This document shows, piece by piece, positions 61,098 through 64,000 of a stretch of 64,000 bases of DNA. The stretch's first letter is position 1; every line of letters begins with the position of its first letter. Below the pieces are notes generated by a model. It had not been told where the DNA came from, made no database searches, and saw only the letters and a list, made by a program, of their open reading frames with translations. The stretch is from Opitutaceae bacterium. Lineage in GTDB: Bacteria; Verrucomicrobiota; Verrucomicrobiia; Opitutales; Opitutaceae. Made by a program: the position numbers and the translations under genes. The stretch covers positions 62,001 to 126,000 of the forward strand of contig JAEUGY010000097.1 of assembly GCA_016794625.1 (NCBI GenBank), in the 5' to 3' direction.

Positions 61098-61636
61098 GGT
61101 CTGGGCTCCAGAGGGATCAGGCGCAGCCCCGTGACGACGAGTCCGAGGGAGAGGGTCTGGCCCCGCTCATCGCGCGAGGAGAGTTCGATCGAGTCGATGC
61201 GCAAGGCGAGGGGAGAACGTTCGACCTCGTGCAGGAGCCGGGTGAGATTGGCGAGCGGCCCAGAGGCATCGACGCGGCACTCCAGCAGGGAGTACTTCGC
61301 GTTGGAGCCCCGTTTCCACTGCGGTTTGATAGAGGCGACCTCGATGCGACTGGAACGTCCCCACTGGTCAAAGGCGCTCAGAACGGTTTGTTCTGCGGTG
61401 GCGGCATCGGCGGGAAGGCTGCCGGACTGGATCGCCTTCCAGAGCGATTCGGTGCGGTCCTTCCGCTCCAGCACACCCCGGCCGGCCGCGATCGAGCGCT
61501 GCAGGTTCGCGATCTCGACGGATCGCTTCTTCCAATGATCGGCGAGCGGGGTGACGACGAGCCGGTCGAGGATGAGCAGTCCCACCGCCACCCCCGCCGC
61601 GATCATGAACCATCGTTGTCGTTTAGGCATGCTCAT
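61094..61636 (-). CDS. GspM/PilO-like membrane protein
   Basis: This 180-residue protein has a single N-terminal membrane helix (about 10-30, WFMIAAGVAVGLLILDRLVV), a coiled-coil stretch (LQRSIAAGRGVLERKD) and a C-terminal ferredoxin-like domain (YSLLECRVDASGPLANLTRL and ALRIDSIELSSRD). This is the build of GspM or PilO, which pairs with GspL or PilN. It overlaps both neighbours by ATGA. Confidence 0.78.
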   Translation of the reverse strand: MSMPKRQRWFMIAAGVAVGLLILDRLVVTPLADHWKKRSVEIANLQRSIAAGRGVLERKDRTESLWKAIQSGSLPADAATAEQTVLSAFDQWGRSSRIEVASIKPQWKRGSNAKYSLLECRVDASGPLANLTRLLHEVERSPLALRIDSIELSSRDERGQTLSLGLVVTGLRLIPLEPRP

Positions 61637-63015
61637 GAGCTCGGAACGCGGGTCAGTTGGAAGGAAAAGGTGAATTGCGCCGGGGATTTGCCGCGGATCT
61701 GTTCGATCTTGAGGTTCGTGACCTCCGGACGCTGTCGCAGGCGGTCGAGAGCGCTGAGCAAGGCCGCGTTCTCGCGGGTGGAGCCCGTGATGGTGACCGA
61801 AGAGTGACCCTTGATCTCGATCGACTTGGCCGTGACCGAGCCCGTGTCCGGAAACACATCGGTCACCAGCTTCAACGTCGACAGGGTAGAAAACGACGTG
61901 TCATGCCACGGACGAAATTCGCGGATGCGGTCCTGTACGCCGTTGAGCACCTCCACCTCCGGTTTCATGGCCTCCCATTCGGAGCGGAGCGACCAGCTCC
62001 GGTATTCCTGCCAGGCGAGGGTGCCGGCCAGCAACAACAGGCCCGCAGCGGCGGCCGCACCGACCATGCCGACACGCCGGGCGTTGTAGCGATGCAACCA
62101 CTGCTTCCAGCGACTGGGCCGGGGTGGCAGAAACTCGGGCAGTCGCGACCCCGACCCCAGCCAGCGACGGACCAGAAGGCCGGCCTGTGCGCTGGGTTCC
62201 TGATCGTGGGCTTCAATTCGGAGCGCGGAAAACGAAGCAAGGTGGCGAAGCTTCTCCACCATCGCACGCGCTTCGGTCAGCGGGCCCAGAATGCGCACCG
62301 ATCCCAGCCGGGAACGCAGGGGCGGGGGCAGGTCTTCCAAGGTGATGCGCAATTCGCGGGCCAGCGCGTCGGGTTCAGCCAGACTGCCATCAAGGGCGCG
62401 GACCTGAAGGAGTTCGCCGGCGACCGTGAAGAGCGTCGAGACCGTTCGGGCGGATTGTACGACCAGCAACCGCCCGTCTTCCAGCTGGCCGGCGGGAGGA
62501 GGGTCATCCAGGGCGGCCAGCGTGAGCGTCATGCTGGCCGGGCGCAGACCGGCGGCGCGCAGGCGCTCCTCCAGTTGCTGAACCTGTTCCGTGCGCAGAC
62601 CCAGTTGGGTGACATACCGGACGCCGTCGACGACGACCTCCGACCGGTTGATCCGCAGTTCGGAGGGATCACACGGGAATCCTTTTTCCGCCTCCAGCGT
62701 CAGGAAGCTTTGGCGGTCCTCTTCGGACAGCTCCGGAACCACAGACGCCACCGTCATGAACCACTCCGCGGGCAGGCCGACGACGCAGCGCCGGTTGCGG
62801 CCGGGTAGCGAGGCCAGAGCCTCGCGCCACGCCGTTCCTCCCTCCGGGTTGAGTGGCAGCGTAAGGGCCGCCGATGGCTTCGTTTCTGCCATCGACAAGC
62901 CAAGCTCCGCGACGTGCAGGGACGGGCCGTCGACGACAAGGCCGAGTGCGGCGGGTGGGCGTTGGGAACCAGGCCAGGTCATGCGGAAGTTCGTCTGGGA
63001 GCGCAAAGGTTTCAC
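61633..63015 (-). CDS. GspL/PilM-N-like secretion protein
   Basis: This 460-residue protein combines an actin-like (ASKHA) N-terminal region (ALGLVVDGPSLHVAELGL, RCVVGLPAEWFMTVASVVPE and VVDGVRYVTQLGLRTEQVQQ), a membrane helix at about 320-342 (GMVGAAAAAGLLLLAGTLAW) and a PilN-like C-terminal domain (SIEIKGHSSVTITGSTRENA). This matches GspL, or a PilM-PilN fusion. The GTG at 63015 was chosen as start because it overlaps the K gene stop as GTGA, like all the ATGA couplings in this operon; an ATG at 62982 is the alternative. Confidence 0.8.
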   Translation of the reverse strand: MKPLRSQTNFRMTWPGSQRPPAALGLVVDGPSLHVAELGLSMAETKPSAALTLPLNPEGGTAWREALASLPGRNRRCVVGLPAEWFMTVASVVPELSEEDRQSFLTLEAEKGFPCDPSELRINRSEVVVDGVRYVTQLGLRTEQVQQLEERLRAAGLRPASMTLTLAALDDPPPAGQLEDGRLLVVQSARTVSTLFTVAGELLQVRALDGSLAEPDALARELRITLEDLPPPLRSRLGSVRILGPLTEARAMVEKLRHLASFSALRIEAHDQEPSAQAGLLVRRWLGSGSRLPEFLPPRPSRWKQWLHRYNARRVGMVGAAAAAGLLLLAGTLAWQEYRSWSLRSEWEAMKPEVEVLNGVQDRIREFRPWHDTSFSTLSTLKLVTDVFPDTGSVTAKSIEIKGHSSVTITGSTRENAALLSALDRLRQRPEVTNLKIEQIRGKSPAQFTFSFQLTRVPSS

Positions 63016-64000
63016 GGGGCGAAGGCGACGTCCCGGGCAATGGGGCCGAGGGCCCAACCGAGTCCGGTCAGATCCTGGCGGAAAAGCATGCGAGCCGATC
63101 CCTGGCTGAGGTCAAAGACGCTGCGGATGCGGGCATAACCGCGGCCGTGGGGGCCCACGGCGACGATGTCGGCCGAATACTGATACGATTGACCCGTGAT
63201 GAAGGGTCCCGCCTGCACAATCGAGGGTGCGTCCAGCGCCTCGAGCAGCCAGCTGATGGAAGTCAATCCCTCGGGGTGACTGAGGCGGTAGCTGACGAGC
63301 GCGCGAGCCTTGTCCGGTCCGATGCCGGGAATGCAGCTGAGCACGGTCTCCGAGGCGGAATTGATGTTGATCAGTCCCCGGACCACCGCCGCGGCCGAGG
63401 TCGTCAGGTCTCCCTGCACGCGGTCGAACTCGCTCGCGGTGATGCGGCTGCGCACCATGAACTCCGCCACGCTGCCAAGCGTCTGACCTTCCAGCGGGGC
63501 CATGAGCTCGCCGGCGCGGGTTTCACCGAAGCGTTCGACGAGTAACTGGTTCAGCCGCGGCCGACCGGCGAGCGAGCTGATGTCGATGCGTCGTGAGCCG
63601 TCGCTGCGGGTGTTGGGCTGCGCGCTGTACACCGTCAGAAAATCGAGCAGACCCCGGCGCAGCAGGCCGTTGTGGTCGTCAAGAGGTGGCGTGGCGTCAC
63701 CATCGTCTTCATTCGGATCGAGCACGCCGTTGCGATTGAGGTCCTCCCCAAAGAGCAGGTCGAGCGTGGCGCCGTAGACCAGGCGGAGTTCGTCAATGGT
63801 TTCAAACGGCGCATTTTTCGCGCGGCGCGGCGGATCGAGCCGGGAGTAGGTTTCATCCTCCGCTCCGTTTTCTCCCACAGTCGTGTTGGTGTCGCGCCAG
63901 TCGAGGATCGCGCCGGCCAGTTCGGGTGTCATCTCGGGCAGCGCCTCGAGCATCGCCCGCGAGGCGGTGTTGAGGTTGATCTTGGAAGCCTCGTCGATGA
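63012..64000 (-). CDS. GspK-like minor pseudopilin, C-terminal part
   Basis: This fragment continues beyond the right edge of the window (the frame is open to base 64000, reading IDEASKINLNTASRAMLEAL there). The LNLNTA-type start of a SAM-like domain is followed by LAGAILDWRD, a Ca-binding-like DLNRNGVLDPNEDD, YSAQPN, a second INSASETVLSCIPGIGPDKA helix-hairpin segment and the C-terminal RIRSVFDL. This is the GspK minor pseudopilin, which caps the type II secretion pilus. Its stop overlaps the L gene start. Confidence 0.85.
   Translation of the reverse strand, partial: IDEASKINLNTASRAMLEALPEMTPELAGAILDWRDTNTTVGENGAEDETYSRLDPPRRAKNAPFETIDELRLVYGATLDLLFGEDLNRNGVLDPNEDDGDATPPLDDHNGLLRRGLLDFLTVYSAQPNTRSDGSRRIDISSLAGRPRLNQLLVERFGETRAGELMAPLEGQTLGSVAEFMVRSRITASEFDRVQGDLTTSAAAVVRGLININSASETVLSCIPGIGPDKARALVSYRLSHPEGLTSISWLLEALDAPSIVQAGPFITGQSYQYSADIVAVGPHGRGYARIRSVFDLSQGSARMLFRQDLTGLGWALGPIARDVAFAP

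Noticed and set aside
1..64000. CRISPR arrays, insertion sequences, phage genes, rRNA genes
   Set aside because: No regular spacer-repeat array, transposase, integrase, phage structural gene or rRNA sequence was recognised on either strand.

Overview
The window looks like a high-GC chromosome segment from a Verrucomicrobiota bacterium, most likely class Opitutae and the Opitutaceae or a close relative. This is inferred from content, not from a database match: several TonB-dependent receptors, Opitutus-type LacI regulators, a glucuronoyl-esterase-like (CE15) enzyme, a secreted protein with a VPDSG-type C-terminal sorting tail, a porin-cytochrome operon and a type II secretion operon whose secretin is encoded in two pieces. 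No phage, insertion sequence, CRISPR array or rRNA operon was seen.

Layout. 1-11210: the end of one TonB-dependent receptor, an AraC regulator, a second receptor, and a minus-strand operon (FAD oxidoreductase, small frame, CocE/NonD hydrolase, NitT/TauT-type ABC transporter) that looks like uptake and breakdown of an unknown small molecule. 11305-15660: a TPR protein and an exported adenosine-deaminase-like enzyme, divergent from adenine deaminase. 15698-18654: part of a sodium-pumping decarboxylase (beta subunit and small membrane subunits) with a TerC protein inside the operon. 18884-23754: a four-gene electron conduit made of a heptaheme NapC-like quinol oxidase, a monoheme cytochrome, an MtrB-like barrel and a DmsE-like multiheme cytochrome. 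24198-27631: a LacI regulator and two exported DUF4097-like proteins.

27678-39466 is mostly housekeeping: M32 carboxypeptidase, TatD, HPr, KdsB, a sorted surface protein, a left-handed beta-helix protein, TrpS, a tight EVE-tyrA-aroA-cmk-plsC operon, a 38-residue membrane protein, a PIN/TRAM protein and tRNA-Ala(CGC). 39810-40378 is a RelB/DinJ-MazF type toxin-antitoxin pair just past the tRNA. 40650-52137 reads as an accessory catabolic locus: LacI regulator, sialidase-fold protein, TonB receptor with a secreted propeller-type hydrolase-like protein, then a translationally coupled trio of BASS-family transporter, APH-type kinase and HpcH/HpaI aldolase.

52727-58030 holds a possibly Tat-exported class V aminotransferase homologue, the CE15-like esterase, a 56-residue membrane protein, a lipoprotein/coiled-coil pair and a Lys/Ala-rich protein with a small beta domain. 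58163-64000 is the end of a type II secretion-like operon (K, L, M, C-like, split D). The most noteworthy items are the porin-cytochrome conduit, the secretin split inside its N3 domain, the transporter-kinase-aldolase trio and the receptor/ABC/hydrolase/oxidase locus.
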